Assembly: GCF_002094885.1 (NCBI RefSeq)
Contig: NZ_MSIT01000001.1
Location: 124,001-188,000 of the forward strand
DNA: 64,000 nt
Source of the DNA: Salibaculum halophilum
GTDB lineage: Bacteria; Pseudomonadota; Alphaproteobacteria; Rhodobacterales; Rhodobacteraceae
Direction of reading: 5' to 3'
Under the pieces are notes generated by a model. That model was not told the origin of the DNA. It saw nothing but the letters and a program-made list of their open reading frames with translations, and made no database searches. A program made the translations under genes and the position numbers. Of this stretch, positions 8,525 through 19,526 are shown in pieces; position 1 is the first letter of the stretch; each line of letters begins with the position of its first letter.

Positions 8525-9667
8525 TCAGGCCCCCCTCAGCGATTGCGGCAGCGGATAGCGCGACAGGTGCCGCGCCCGCAGGATCAGCACGAAGACCAGC
8601 ACGGCGACGGCTTGGTGCACGATCGCGATCTGCCAGGGCGCCTGGTAAAGCACGGTGGCGATGCCGATCAGCATCTGCACCGTTATCGCGGCAAAGGCCG
8701 CGTTGAAGGCGACCCGCGTCGCGGGGTTTCCGGCCCCGCGCCCGCGCCACCAGACGACCGCTGCGAAGATGAACAGCAGGTAGCCCCAGGTGCGGTGGAT
8801 GAACTGCACCAGCCCCGCGTCCTCGAAGAAGTTGCGCCAGAGCGGCGTCAGCTCGAAGGGCGCGGGCGGAAAGATCCCGCCGGCCATCAGCGGCCAGCTG
8901 GGAAAGGCCCGGCCAGCGTCGATCCCGGCCACCAGCGCGCCCAGCAGGATCTGCACGAAGGTGACATGCATCAGCCCGGTGGAAAGCGAGACCAGTCGCG
9001 AGTCGCCCAGCCGCCGGGCCTGGATCAGGTCCGCCTCGGGCCGGCCCAGTTGAAAGACATACCAGGCGATCAGCCCGAGGATGGCAAAGGCCAGCCCCAG
9101 GTGCGTGGCCAGCCGGTAGGAGGCTACGTCGAGCATCCCGTCCTGCAGGCCGGAATGCACCATCCACCAGCCGATCGCCCCCTGCAGCCCGCCGAGACCG
9201 CCCAGCAGCAGCAGGCGCCCGGTCCAGCCCGCGGGAATCTTGCGCGCCAGCAGGAAGCCTGCAAACCCCAGCGCCCAGACAAGCCCGATCACCCGGCCCA
9301 GTTGCCGGTGACCCCATTCCCACCAGTAGATCACCTTGAACTCGGCCATCGACATGCCGGCGTTCTGCTCGATGTATTCGGGGATCTGCTTGTAGGCCTC
9401 GAACTCGGCCTGCCAGTCGGCCTGCGACAGGGGCGGCACGGCGCCGCTGATCGGGGCCCATTCGGTGATCGACAGGCCCGAATCCGTCAGCCGGGTCAGC
9501 CCGCCCACGGCGATCATCACCACCACCAGCGCGAAAAGCGCCATGAGCCAGGCCCGGATCGCGCGGCGCGCGCCCGCGCGGCTGCCGCGGGCGATACCGC
9601 CGGGTGCGGCGGCGGGTTTCTCGGCCGTCTCGACCTCCTGAAAGATGCTGCGGTTCCTGTCGGCCAT
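8525..9667 (-). CDS. ctaA: Heme A synthase (Cox15/CtaA type 2)
   Basis: This membrane enzyme oxidises the C8 methyl of heme O to give heme A for aa3-type cytochrome oxidase. The 380-residue protein has eight predicted helices. Conserved pieces include GGLTRLTDSGLSITEWAPI, WWEWGHRQLGRVIG (His ligand), ATHLGLAFAILGLIAWY and FIHRTWGYLLFIF (His ligand). These are the alphaproteobacterial/mitochondrial type-2 features. The start at 9667 (MADRNRSIFQEVE) excludes a 56-residue GC-rich extension. It lies downstream of the trmJ-like gene and directly upstream of the M32 peptidase. Confidence 0.95.
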   Translation of the reverse strand: MADRNRSIFQEVETAEKPAAAPGGIARGSRAGARRAIRAWLMALFALVVVMIAVGGLTRLTDSGLSITEWAPISGAVPPLSQADWQAEFEAYKQIPEYIEQNAGMSMAEFKVIYWWEWGHRQLGRVIGLVWALGFAGFLLARKIPAGWTGRLLLLGGLGGLQGAIGWWMVHSGLQDGMLDVASYRLATHLGLAFAILGLIAWYVFQLGRPEADLIQARRLGDSRLVSLSTGLMHVTFVQILLGALVAGIDAGRAFPSWPLMAGGIFPPAPFELTPLWRNFFEDAGLVQFIHRTWGYLLFIFAAVVWWRGRGAGNPATRVAFNAAFAAITVQMLIGIATVLYQAPWQIAIVHQAVAVLVFVLILRARHLSRYPLPQSLRGA

Positions 9668-9747
9668 CCGGCGTCGCCCTTGTTGCTGTCCTAGCGCGGA
9701 AGTTATGCCGCCCGCCCGCGCGGGGCAAGCGAACGCGGCCACCTGTC

Positions 9748-10491
9748 TCAGGGCTCGTCGCGGCGGCGGACCAGTTGCCGCAGCACCCCGTGCAGCATCT
9801 GCACGTCGGCCCGCGTCAGCGGCATCCGCGACCACAGGTTGCGCAGGTTCAGCCGCATCGACACGGCCTTCGTCTCGGGAAAGAAGAACCCGGCACGCTC
9901 CAGCCGGTCTTCATAATGGCGGGCCAGGGCCTCGATCTCGGCGCCCTCGGCCAGCTCGGTACGCTGGCCGTGCAGGGTCACTTCGGGGGCTTCGTCGACC
10001 GCGCGTTGCCACTCATAGCCCATCAGCAGCACGCATTGCGCCAGGTTGAGCGAGGGAAACGCCGGGTTGACCGGCACCGAGACGATGGCATTCGCCCGCG
10101 CGATATCGGCGTTCTCCATGCCCGCGCGCTCCGGGCCGAACAGCACGGCGACCCTTTCGCCCCGCCCGATGCGGGCGGCGGCGTCGCGCATGGCGGCCTC
10201 GGGGGTGAAGACGGGCTTTGTCAGCTCGCGCGGCCGGGCCGTGGTGGCATAGACATGGGTGCGGTCCGCGATGCCCTCGGCCAGGTCACCGGCCAGGACC
10301 GCCTCGTCCAGCAGCCGCCCCGCCCCGCTGGCCATGGCCACGGCCGCCGGGTTCGGCCAGCCGTCGCGCGGGGCCACCACGCGCATCCGGTCGAGGCCGA
10401 AATTCCACATCGCCCGCGCGGCGGCGCCGATATTCTCGCCCATCTGGGGGCGGATCAGGACGAAGGCGGGCTGCGGCGTGTCGCTGGGCAT
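9748..10491 (-). CDS. RNA 2'-O-methyltransferase, TrmJ/SpoU type
   Basis: This 247-residue SPOUT-class methyltransferase most likely modifies ribose 32 of tRNA. The TrmJ-like N-terminus FVLIRPQMGENIGAAARAMWNFG is split here into the recognisable parts PQMGENIGAAARAM and NFGLDRMRVV. Motif 2 is VAVLFGPERAGMEN, and motif 3 is PSLNLAQCVLLMGYEW, which forms the knot that binds SAM. The start at 10491 (MPSDTPQPAF) fits the family; a longer frame to 10548 adds unrelated residues. It is divergent from the ThiE-like gene and upstream of ctaA. TrmJ is the best match, but other SpoU family members cannot be excluded. Confidence 0.85.
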   Translation of the reverse strand: MPSDTPQPAFVLIRPQMGENIGAAARAMWNFGLDRMRVVAPRDGWPNPAAVAMASGAGRLLDEAVLAGDLAEGIADRTHVYATTARPRELTKPVFTPEAAMRDAAARIGRGERVAVLFGPERAGMENADIARANAIVSVPVNPAFPSLNLAQCVLLMGYEWQRAVDEAPEVTLHGQRTELAEGAEIEALARHYEDRLERAGFFFPETKAVSMRLNLRNLWSRMPLTRADVQMLHGVLRQLVRRRDEP

Positions 10492-10614
10492 GGCGGTCTC
10501 GGCTGGTGGCGGCCCCGCGCTGATACGCAAGCTGGCCGGGCGCGGCAAGCGGTGGCCAAGCCGCGCGTTCCCCGCTATAGCGGCGCAGCCCTTTCAAGAC
10601 CTGTGGACATCCCC

Positions 10615-11238
10615 ATGGCCGACGACGCAGAGCAGCCCCAGATCTACCTGATCACGCCCGCCGAAATCGATGTATCGCGCTTTCCCGACACCCTGGCTCG
10701 CGTGCTCGACAGCGTCGAGGTCGCCTGCGTGCGCCTGGCCCCGGGCACCCGCGACGAAACCCTTATCGCGCGCGCCGCCGACGCCCTGCGCGAGGTCACC
10801 CATGCCCGCGACGTGGCGCTGGTGATCGACAGCCACATGCTGCTGGCCGAGCGGCTGGGGCTGGACGGGGTGCATCTGACCGACGCGGCGCGATCGGTCC
10901 GCAAGGCGCGCAAGGACCTGGGCGATGATGCCATCGTCGGGGCTTACTGCGGCGCGTCACGCCACGACGGCATGACCGCGGGCGAACTGGGCGCCGATTA
11001 CGTCAGCTTCGGCCCCTGCGGGCTGACGCCGCTGGGCGACGGGCGGCAGGCCGATCCCGCGCTCTTCGCCTGGTGGTCGCAGATGATCGAGGTGCCCGTG
11101 GTGGCCGAGGGCGCGCTCGACGCGCGCCTGATCCGCGACCTAGCCCCGGTGACGGATTTCTTCGGCATCGGCGAGGAAATCTGGGGCGCCGACGATCCGG
11201 TGGCGGCCCTGCACGACCTGCACAACGCCATGATGTAG
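10615..11238 (+). CDS. ThiE/TenI-like thiamin phosphate synthase-family protein
   Basis: This 207-residue TIM-barrel protein resembles thiamin-phosphate synthase. The C-terminal features are present as GELGADYVSFGP and IEVPVVAEGALDARLI. The N-terminal substrate signature HLGQxD of classical ThiE is replaced by HLTDAARSV, so it is a divergent paralogue and may not make thiamin phosphate. The ATG at 10615 was chosen; a GTG at 10603 is an in-frame alternative. It is divergent from the trmJ-like gene and convergent with olsA. Confidence 0.75.
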   Translation: MADDAEQPQIYLITPAEIDVSRFPDTLARVLDSVEVACVRLAPGTRDETLIARAADALREVTHARDVALVIDSHMLLAERLGLDGVHLTDAARSVRKARKDLGDDAIVGAYCGASRHDGMTAGELGADYVSFGPCGLTPLGDGRQADPALFAWWSQMIEVPVVAEGALDARLIRDLAPVTDFFGIGEEIWGADDPVAALHDLHNAMM

Positions 11239-11241
11239 CGA

Positions 11242-12075
11242 TCAGGCGTCAGCACCGCCCGCCGCGTGCAGGCCATCGCGCACGGCGCGTTCCAGTACCG
11301 CTGCCAGGGCCTTGCGGTCGGCGAAATCGGCCACCGCGACGGGGGCATGATATCTCACCGTTACTTGCCCCTGCGGGTGCTGTGCCAGCGTGGCCAGCAG
11401 GTGCGGGACAAAATCCATGTCACCCCACCAGCCGTAGGCCCGCGGATCCGCGCCGGGCGGCGTGCGGTAGATCACCGAAACGGGCTGGATGCGCATCCCC
11501 GCGCGCAGGGCCGGGTCGAAAAAGGCCTCGAACAGCGTGGGCTTGAAGGGCAGCACCCGCCGCCCGTCGGTCGAGGTGCCCTCGGGAAAGAAGGCCAGCG
11601 TGTGGCCCTGCGCCAGGCGCGCGCGAAAAGTCGCGACCTGGCCGCGCGCCGCGCGCCGGTCACGGGCGATAAAGACCGTGCCAGTGGCGCGGGCCAGCCA
11701 GCCGATCCCGGGCCAGCCCGCCACTTCCGCCTTGGCGACGAAATAGACCCGCTGCGGCGCATTCAGCGCGAAGATATCCAGCCAGCTGGAGTGGTTGGCC
11801 ACCACCGCGCCGGGGCAGGTCATGGGCCGGCCCTGCGTGCGGACCCCCAGCCCCATGATGCGAAACGCGTTGCGGCAGACGACTTGCGTCACGGCAGGCG
11901 TCCAGGGCCGGCCTCGGCCGAAGATCGGCCGCTCGACCAGCCGCATCGCCAGCAAAACCACCAGCCCGCCGAAGACCAGCGCCGCCAGCGGCACGAGGCG
12001 CAGCCCGACCCTGAGCCGCGCGCGCGTGTCGAGACGGGGGACAGCGGGCCGATCGTCGGCGTGCCAGGTGCTCAT
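11242..12075 (-). CDS. olsA: Lyso-ornithine lipid O-acyltransferase (PlsC fold)
   Basis: OlsA adds the second acyl chain to lyso-ornithine lipid at the inner membrane. This 277-residue protein has one N-terminal membrane segment (LRLVPLAALVFGGLVVLLAM) and the PlsC acyltransferase motifs NHSSWLD (catalytic His/Asp) and FPEGTSTDG. The ATG at 12075 overlaps the olsB stop (ATGA). Alone it could be called a 1-acylglycerol-3-phosphate acyltransferase; the coupling to olsB is what supports OlsA. It is convergent with the ThiE-like gene with a three-base gap. Confidence 0.88.
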   Translation of the reverse strand: MSTWHADDRPAVPRLDTRARLRVGLRLVPLAALVFGGLVVLLAMRLVERPIFGRGRPWTPAVTQVVCRNAFRIMGLGVRTQGRPMTCPGAVVANHSSWLDIFALNAPQRVYFVAKAEVAGWPGIGWLARATGTVFIARDRRAARGQVATFRARLAQGHTLAFFPEGTSTDGRRVLPFKPTLFEAFFDPALRAGMRIQPVSVIYRTPPGADPRAYGWWGDMDFVPHLLATLAQHPQGQVTVRYHAPVAVADFADRKALAAVLERAVRDGLHAAGGADA

Positions 12076-12836
12076 GCCCCTGCCCCGGCATAGAGCGTGC
12101 GGCCGCGCGCGCTCAGCTGCGCGGTGTCCACCACCAGGCACACATCGGTCGTGTTGAAGGCGTGATCGACATAGGCCCCGTCGCCAACGCCCCCGCCCAG
12201 CCGCAGGTAGGCCTTGATCAGGGGGGGCATCTGCCGCAGCGCGGCAAGGCGGTCGATCCGGTCCTCGGCCAGCCGGTCCATGGGCTGAAAGACCCGCGAG
12301 CGCACGCGCAGCGCCGCCGGGGCCAAGTGCCGGTGATGCAGCAGCGACAGCGGCTGGGCCAGCGCCTGAGGGTCGGTGCCGTGGAAACTGGCCACGCCGA
12401 ACAGGATATCGGCACGGCTGTCGCGCACATGGGCGGCCAGCCCCTGCCAGAGGTGAAACAGCGCCTGCCCGTCGCGATAGTCGGGATGCACGCAGGACCG
12501 CCCCATCTCCAGCAGCCGCCGCCCCCTGGCCCGCAGCGGCGACAGGTCGTATTCCGCTTCGGAATAGAACTGCCCCGCCGCGCGGGCCGCGGCGTCGTCC
12601 ATCAGCCGGTAAACCCCGACCACCTGATCGCCCTCGGGCCGGGCGCGGTCGCGCAGCAGCAGGTGGCTGGCATAGGCATCGAAGTCGTCCTGCTCCAGCC
12701 CGGCCGCATGATCGACCTCGTCACCGCCCGCGCCCATTTCGGCCACGAAGACGCGATAGCGCAGCGCAAGCGCGGCGCGCCGGTCCTCGGGCGTGCGGGC
12801 CAGGGTAGTCTCGAACAGGGGGGCGGGCCGGGGCAT
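12072..12836 (-). CDS. olsB: L-ornithine N-alpha-acyltransferase
   Basis: OlsB transfers a 3-hydroxyacyl chain from ACP to the alpha-amino group of ornithine, the first step of ornithine-lipid synthesis. The 254-residue protein shows the family landmarks LRYRVFVAEMGA, DDFDAYASHLLL, YDLSPL, LLEMGRSCVHPDYRDG and ILFGVASFHGTDP in a GNAT-like fold. The start at 12836 begins the conserved region (LFETTLARTPEDRRAALAL); an in-frame start at 12926 would add 30 residues without similarity. It is first in the olsB-olsA operon. Ornithine lipids are phosphorus-free and common in this family of bacteria. Confidence 0.93.
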   Translation of the reverse strand: MPRPAPLFETTLARTPEDRRAALALRYRVFVAEMGAGGDEVDHAAGLEQDDFDAYASHLLLRDRARPEGDQVVGVYRLMDDAAARAAGQFYSEAEYDLSPLRARGRRLLEMGRSCVHPDYRDGQALFHLWQGLAAHVRDSRADILFGVASFHGTDPQALAQPLSLLHHRHLAPAALRVRSRVFQPMDRLAEDRIDRLAALRQMPPLIKAYLRLGGGVGDGAYVDHAFNTTDVCLVVDTAQLSARGRTLYAGAGA

Positions 12837-12967
12837 TGGGCGATCACGGGCAGGTCGGGGCGGCTGCGCGCTGTCTAGGCCGCGCGGGCGCGCTTGGCAA
12901 CGACGCGCCCGTTGCAGGTGCGGCAATACAACCCTTGCGTGTTTTTCCGCAGATGGCTAACGTCACG

Positions 12968-13150
12968 TCAGCCTTCGCCGACGAGGACCAGCATGATGCG
13001 CCTGCCATCGATGACGACCTTGCCCTCGTCGGCGAAATTCACCGTGACCCGGCCGCCGATGTTCGATTGCACCTGCCCCACGCCCCACTCGGGGTGCGCG
13101 GGATGGCGCACCAACATTCCCGGTTCGAGAAAGCTGTTCTGATCGTCCAT
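12968..13150 (-). CDS. DUF3553 small protein
   Basis: This 60-residue protein ([20 protein letters not shown] at the N-terminus) matches the DUF3553 family, a small beta-barrel-like domain resembling the C-terminal Tudor-like domain of UvrD/PcrA (compare WGVGQVQSNIGGRVTVNF). The function is unknown. A longer frame to 13345 runs antisense through chpT and was rejected. Its ATG (13150-13148) shares two bases with the chpT ATG on the other strand, so its ribosome binding site and promoter must lie within chpT sequence. Confidence 0.85.
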   Translation of the reverse strand: MDDQNSFLEPGMLVRHPAHPEWGVGQVQSNIGGRVTVNFADEGKVVIDGRRIMLVLVGEG

Positions 13151-13739
13151 GTCCACACCCGACCTTTCCGCCCTCATCGGCTCTCGCATCTGCCACGACA
13201 TCATCAGCCCACTTGGGGCGATCGGCAACGGTGTCGAACTGCTGTCGTTGTCGCAACCCGCCCCGACCGAGGAAATGGATCTCGTAAACCAGAGCGTGGC
13301 CAACGCCAGCGCCAAGGTGCAGCTGTTCCGGCTGGCCTTCGGCACCGCCGATCCGGGCCGGAGCCTGCCCGCGCCCGAGATCGGGGCCTTGCTGGAGGCC
13401 TATTTCGCCGAAACCCGGACCCGCTGCGAGGTGACATTGCAAGAGGCCGTGCCGCGCCCCGAGGCCAAGGCAGCGCTGCTGGCGGCACTTTGCCTGGACA
13501 GCGCCCTGCCCCGCGGCGGCACGATCAGCCTGAGCCGGTCGGGCGGCATCTGGACGGTGGCGGCCATCGGCCCGCTGCAGCCCGACCCGGACACCTGGGC
13601 GGCGCTGGAGGGCACGGCCCCGCCGCCACCGCCCACGGCGAGCACGGTGCATTTTGCCCTGCTGCCGCAGGCGCTGTCCGACCTGGACCGGCGCCCGCGG
13701 ATCACCCGCGCGCCCGAGCGGCTGGCCATCGCGTTCTAG
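13149..13739 (+). CDS. chpT: Histidine phosphotransferase ChpT
   Basis: ChpT relays phosphate from CckA to CtrA (and CpdR) in the alphaproteobacterial cell-cycle and motility pathway. The dimerisation helix carries the phosphorylated His (about H16) in [19 protein letters not shown]. The C-terminal half is a degenerate ATPase-like domain ([15 protein letters not shown]), with a proline run near residue 159. At 196 residues it is the normal length. The start codon overlaps that of the divergent DUF3553 gene, and the stop codon TAG overlaps the proA stop (CTAG), so the gene has no spacer at either end. No cckA or ctrA is in the window. Confidence 0.92.
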   Translation: MSTPDLSALIGSRICHDIISPLGAIGNGVELLSLSQPAPTEEMDLVNQSVANASAKVQLFRLAFGTADPGRSLPAPEIGALLEAYFAETRTRCEVTLQEAVPRPEAKAALLAALCLDSALPRGGTISLSRSGGIWTVAAIGPLQPDPDTWAALEGTAPPPPPTASTVHFALLPQALSDLDRRPRITRAPERLAIAF

Positions 13740-14977
13740 CCGCGCACCGTGCCGTCGCCCTCGACCAGGTACTTGAAGCTGGTCAATTGCCTGGCCCCCA
13801 CGGGGCCGCGGGCGTGCATCTTGCCGGTGGCGATGCCGATCTCGGCGCCCATTCCGAATTCGCCGCCATCGGCGAACTGGGTCGAGGCGTTGCGCATCAG
13901 GATCGCGCTGTCGAGCCGGGCAAAGAAATGCGCCGCCGCCGCGTCGTCCTCGGTCAGGATCGCCTCGGTGTGGCTGGACCCGTAGCGCCGGATGTGTGTG
14001 ATGGCGTCGTCAATATTATCAATCACTTTCGCGGCGATCTTCATGTCGAGGTATTCCATGCCCCAGTCTTCCTCGGTCGCGGGCACGGTGCCCTCCAGCC
14101 CCACGGCATGAACCTCGACGCCTTCGGCCTTCAGATCATTCACGATATCCTGCCCGAGCGCCTGCGCGTCGCGGTGCACCAGCAAGCATTCAGCGGCGCC
14201 GCAGATGCCCGTGCGCCGGGTCTTGGCGTTCAGGACCACCCGCCGGGCCTTTTCGGGGTCGGCCGCCTTGTCGATGTAGATGTGCACGATCCCCTCGAGA
14301 TGGGCAAAGACCGGCACCCGCGCCTCGCGCTGGACGAGACCGACCAGCCCCTTGCCGCCGCGCGGAACGATCACGTCGATGGTGTCCACCATGGTCAGCA
14401 TCTGCTGCACCGCCGACCGGTCGCGGGTCGGCACCAGCTGGATGGCGTGTTCGGGCAGACCTGCGGCCCTGAGCCCCTCGACCATGCAGGCATGGATCGC
14501 GCCAGAGGAGTGGAAACTCTCCGAGCCGCCGCGCAGGATCACGGCGTTGCCGGCCTTGAGGCAAAGCGCGCCGGCGTCGGCGGTCACGTTGGGGCGGCTT
14601 TCATAAATCACGCCCACCACCCCCAGCGGCGTGCGCACCCGGCGGATGTGCAGCCCGCTGGGCCGGTCCCAGGCCTCGATCACCTCGCCGACCGGGTCGT
14701 CCTGCGCGGCCACCGCGCGCAGCCCGTCGCACATGCCGTTGATGCGAGCCTCGTCCAGCATCAGCCGGTCCATCATGGCGGGGGACAGCCCCTTGTCGCG
14801 GCCGGCCGCGAGGTCGGTTTCGTTGGCCGCCATGATCTCGGCGCGGGCCTGCCAGACGGCATCGGCGCCCGCCTCCAGCGCCTGCCGCTTCGCCGCGGCG
14901 GGGGCAGAGGCCAGCGCGGCGGCGGCGTCCCTGGCGTTGCGGCCCAGCTGGGCCATCGTCTGTTCGATCTCGGTCAT
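13736..14977 (-). CDS. proA: Gamma-glutamyl phosphate reductase
   Basis: ProA reduces gamma-glutamyl phosphate with NADPH in proline synthesis. The 413-residue protein has the aldehyde-dehydrogenase fold with [33 protein letters not shown] and the catalytic Cys in [14 protein letters not shown]. The C-terminal substrate region [17 protein letters not shown] is intact. It follows proB by 16 bp. Its stop shares two bases with the chpT stop on the other strand. Confidence 0.98.
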   Translation of the reverse strand: MTEIEQTMAQLGRNARDAAAALASAPAAAKRQALEAGADAVWQARAEIMAANETDLAAGRDKGLSPAMMDRLMLDEARINGMCDGLRAVAAQDDPVGEVIEAWDRPSGLHIRRVRTPLGVVGVIYESRPNVTADAGALCLKAGNAVILRGGSESFHSSGAIHACMVEGLRAAGLPEHAIQLVPTRDRSAVQQMLTMVDTIDVIVPRGGKGLVGLVQREARVPVFAHLEGIVHIYIDKAADPEKARRVVLNAKTRRTGICGAAECLLVHRDAQALGQDIVNDLKAEGVEVHAVGLEGTVPATEEDWGMEYLDMKIAAKVIDNIDDAITHIRRYGSSHTEAILTEDDAAAAHFFARLDSAILMRNASTQFADGGEFGMGAEIGIATGKMHARGPVGARQLTSFKYLVEGDGTVRG

Positions 14978-14993
14978 GTCGCCCCTTTTCCCC

Positions 14994-17152
<2,159 letters not shown>

Positions 17153-17212
17153 TCAAGTGCGCGGGATACGCCATTGCCGCGGGGCGCTCAAGGGGCTGCT
17201 GGCCGGGCGGGC

Positions 17213-17737
17213 CTAGCGGCGTGGCGACGGGTCGGCCCATCGCCCCCGCGCCAGGATCATCTGCTGCGCGCGCATGACCTGGCCGGTCGCGCGGCAGGTG
17301 ACCTCGCGCTGGCCGGTCTCTTCGAAGCCGAGCCCCGTCAACACCGCGGCCGATCGCGCATTGCCGAGAAAGTACTCCGAGTGCAGCACCTGCGCCCCGT
17401 CCGCGCGAAAAAGATGCCCGACCATGGCACGGGCGGCCTCGGCCATCAGGCCCTGCCCCCAAGCATCGCGGCGCAGCCAGTAGCCGAAGGTGCCCTGCCC
17501 GCCGATCATGCCCAGCACCCGGTCATCGCCGTGGCGGGTGATGGCGAGGGAGCGGTCCCGCCCTGCCGCGCATTCGCCGATGAACCAGTGCGCGTCGTCG
17601 AGCGTGTAGGGGTGCGGCACCACTGTCAGCCACCGGCTGACTTCGAGGTCGTCGAGCCCCGCGACGATATCGGGGCCGTCACCTGTTACGGGCGGACGCA
17701 GCCGCAGTCGCGCGGTGGAAAGGACGCCGGGCGTCAC
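17213..17737 (-). CDS. GNAT-family N-acetyltransferase (RimJ-like)
   Basis: This 174-residue protein has the RimJ/RimL-type GNAT layout: STARLRLRPPVTGDGP at the start, acetyl-CoA binding motif A around RRDAWGQGLMAEAARAMVGH, and LGNARSAAVLTGLGFEETG near the end. The GTG at 17737 overlaps the stop of the upstream acetyltransferase (GTGA), so the two paralogue-like genes are coupled. The acceptor substrate is unknown. Confidence 0.85.
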   Translation of the reverse strand: MTPGVLSTARLRLRPPVTGDGPDIVAGLDDLEVSRWLTVVPHPYTLDDAHWFIGECAAGRDRSLAITRHGDDRVLGMIGGQGTFGYWLRRDAWGQGLMAEAARAMVGHLFRADGAQVLHSEYFLGNARSAAVLTGLGFEETGQREVTCRATGQVMRAQQMILARGRWADPSPRR

Positions 17738-18291
17738 CGGTCCAGCTTGCGGCTGTATGTCCAGGTGCGCACGATCGCGCCGCGGGCGACGCAATAGGCC
17801 TCGGCATCGCCAAGGTAGTCGAACCCCGCGTTTGTCAGGACCCGCGCCGAGCCGGGATTGTCCTGGAAGGCCTCGGCAAAGACATGCGCGGCCTCGTGGG
17901 GATTGGCCGCCAGCAGGGCCTCGACCGCCGCCGTCGCGATCCCCGCGTTCCAGAAGGCCGGCGCCACCCAGAAGCGGATTTCCGATTGCTGCCGGTCCAT
18001 GCGTTCCAGCTTGAGGATGCCCATGACCTCGGCGTGGCCCAGCCGCGACCCGTCGATCACCCAGACATCCACTGAATGGTCGGGGTCGGCGGCGGTGCGC
18101 AAAAGCGTCTCGACCGTGCCCGGCGGCAGGGGATGGGGAATGTCACGCGTCATCCGGGCGACCCGCGCGTCGCCGGCGTAGAGCTCGATCAGCCCGGTGT
18201 CGGAGCGCCGCATGGGGCGCAGGACGAACCGGTCCGTTTGGATGCCGGGAGCAGCCTCGGTGCCGGGTGGCAGATCCTTGTCGACGATCAT
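17734..18291 (-). CDS. GNAT-family N-acetyltransferase
   Basis: This 185-residue acetyltransferase begins its domain at QTDRFVLRPMRRSDTG. The CoA-binding region reads RFWVAPAFWNAGIATAAVEAL, and the C-terminal part is NPGSARVLTNAGFDYLGDA. The start at 18291 is supported by a strong GGAGGAGG ribosome binding site. It is first of a two-gene acetyltransferase unit and follows the rpmA terminator, so it needs its own promoter. The substrate is unknown. Confidence 0.85.
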   Translation of the reverse strand: MIVDKDLPPGTEAAPGIQTDRFVLRPMRRSDTGLIELYAGDARVARMTRDIPHPLPPGTVETLLRTAADPDHSVDVWVIDGSRLGHAEVMGILKLERMDRQQSEIRFWVAPAFWNAGIATAAVEALLAANPHEAAHVFAEAFQDNPGSARVLTNAGFDYLGDAEAYCVARGAIVRTWTYSRKLDR

Positions 18292-18364
18292 CGGCTTTCC
18301 TCCTCCGAAAGCCCGGGAAAATTGGACATGGGGCGGCGCGCACCCGGGCACAAGCCGCCATAAC

Positions 18365-18397
18365 GAAAAAGGGACCGGCGGTTCCGCCGATCCCTTT
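18365..18397 (-). terminator. Rho-independent terminator of rplU-rpmA
   Basis: On the minus strand a GGGATCGGCGG / CCGCCGGTCCC stem with a two-base loop is followed directly by TTTTTCG. It lies 30 bp after the rpmA stop. Confidence 0.85.
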
Positions 18398-18425
18398 CCA
18401 AGTGTCTTGAAACCTCGGGTCCGGC

Positions 18426-18695
18426 CTACTCCGCGGCGTCCGCACGCGGGCTTACGGAAATGAAGGTGCGCCCCTTGAGGCCCTTGTGGAAGGTCACGTT
18501 GCCTTCAACGGTGGCGAAGATCGTATGATCCTTGCCCTGGCCGACGCCGTTGCCCGGCCACCACTTGTTGCCGCGCTGGCGCGCGATGATGTTGCCGGGA
18601 ATGACGGTCTCGCCGCCGTACTTCTTGATGCCAAGGCGGCGACCGGCAGAGTCGCGGCCGTTGCGGGATGACCCGCCTGCTTTCTTGTGTGCCAT
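18426..18695 (-). CDS. rpmA: 50S ribosomal protein L27
   Basis: L27 reaches the peptidyl-transferase centre with its N-terminus ([20 protein letters not shown]). The 89-residue protein keeps the canonical GVKKYGGE-type segment ([20 protein letters not shown]) and GRTFISVSP. It begins 21 bp after rplU and is followed by a strong terminator. Confidence 0.98.
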   Translation of the reverse strand: MAHKKAGGSSRNGRDSAGRRLGIKKYGGETVIPGNIIARQRGNKWWPGNGVGQGKDHTIFATVEGNVTFHKGLKGRTFISVSPRADAAE

Positions 18696-18716
18696 CGTGT
18701 CTCTCCTCTCGGTCTC

Positions 18717-19340
18717 TTACTTGGCCAGCGCCTTGGCCTGGTCAACCCAGCCCTCACGCTCGATCCGGCCCTTGAAACTCAGCTTCTCGTCCATATCAGC
18801 AATGTCGGCCTCGGTCCACGCCGCGATCTGGGCAAAGGTGGTCACGCCGGCGGCGTGCAGCTTCTTTTCCAGGGCCGGGCCGACGCCGGACAGCTGCTTG
18901 AGGTCGTCGCCGGCCGTGCCCGCGTCGGCGGCCGGCGCGGGGGCGGCCTTGCTGGCGGGCTTGGCCGCTTTCGGCGCGGCAGCGGCAGGCGCCCCGGCCC
19001 CGCCCAGGGCGGCCTTGACGCCCGATTTGTCGGCGCCCTTGTCGAGGATGTCGGTGATGCGCACCAGCGTCAGCTGCTGGCGATGCCCGCGCGTGCGCTG
19101 CGAGCCGTGCTTGCGGCGGCGCTTGACGAACTTGAGGGTCTTGGGGCCCTTGATCTGGTCGATCACCTCGGCCTGGACCCCGGCCCCCGCGACAGTCGGG
19201 GTGCCGACGGTGCCGTCGACCATCAGGACCTCGTTGAACTGGATCGTCTCGCCGGCTTCGGCGGCGATCTTCTCGACACGCAGCACGTCACCCTGGGTGA
19301 CCCGGTACTGCTTGCCGCCGGTTTTCATGACCGCGAACAT
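18717..19340 (-). CDS. rplU: 50S ribosomal protein L21 with C-terminal helix-hairpin-helix extension
   Basis: The first ~105 residues are ordinary L21 ([39 protein letters not shown]). The protein then continues for about 100 more residues: an Ala/Pro/Lys-rich linker (residues about 110-140) and a helix-hairpin-helix domain ([39 protein letters not shown]), giving 207 residues, twice the usual length. Such tails occur in Rhodobacterales L21 and resemble the domain found in NuoE and other proteins. Its role is unknown. The gene is first of the rplU-rpmA operon. Confidence 0.96.
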   Translation of the reverse strand: MFAVMKTGGKQYRVTQGDVLRVEKIAAEAGETIQFNEVLMVDGTVGTPTVAGAGVQAEVIDQIKGPKTLKFVKRRRKHGSQRTRGHRQQLTLVRITDILDKGADKSGVKAALGGAGAPAAAAPKAAKPASKAAPAPAADAGTAGDDLKQLSGVGPALEKKLHAAGVTTFAQIAAWTEADIADMDEKLSFKGRIEREGWVDQAKALAK

Positions 19341-19476
19341 GCGTCTTTCCTTTTATTGCCGCGTCCTGTGGCCCCCGCGGTGGCGGGTGTTGCGGGCCTT
19401 GCGCCCGCCTCGGACAGCGCCCCTTGCGGGGGATGGTGCAAATGCGAAACCGGCGCGTCACCACGCCGGCCGCGCT

Positions 19477-19505
19477 GCTATGCGCTAATGGATGGCGGGT
19501 GTCAA
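19477..19505 (-). promoter_or_regulatory. Putative sigma-70 promoter of rplU-rpmA
   Basis: On the minus strand a perfect TTGACA (19505-19500) is followed by a 17-bp spacer and CATAGC (19482-19477). This predicts a leader of about 130 nt before rplU, GC-rich and able to fold, where autogenous control is possible but not shown. Confidence 0.6.
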
Positions 19506-19526
19506 GGCGCGCGTGGACGCCGCACC

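Noticed and set aside
6814-8706. A 630-codon open frame antisense to the M32 peptidase
   Set aside because: It runs across the end of the hydratase-like gene and the whole antisense of a peptidase with intact HEVGH motif. Its composition is typical of an antisense shadow in GC-rich DNA.
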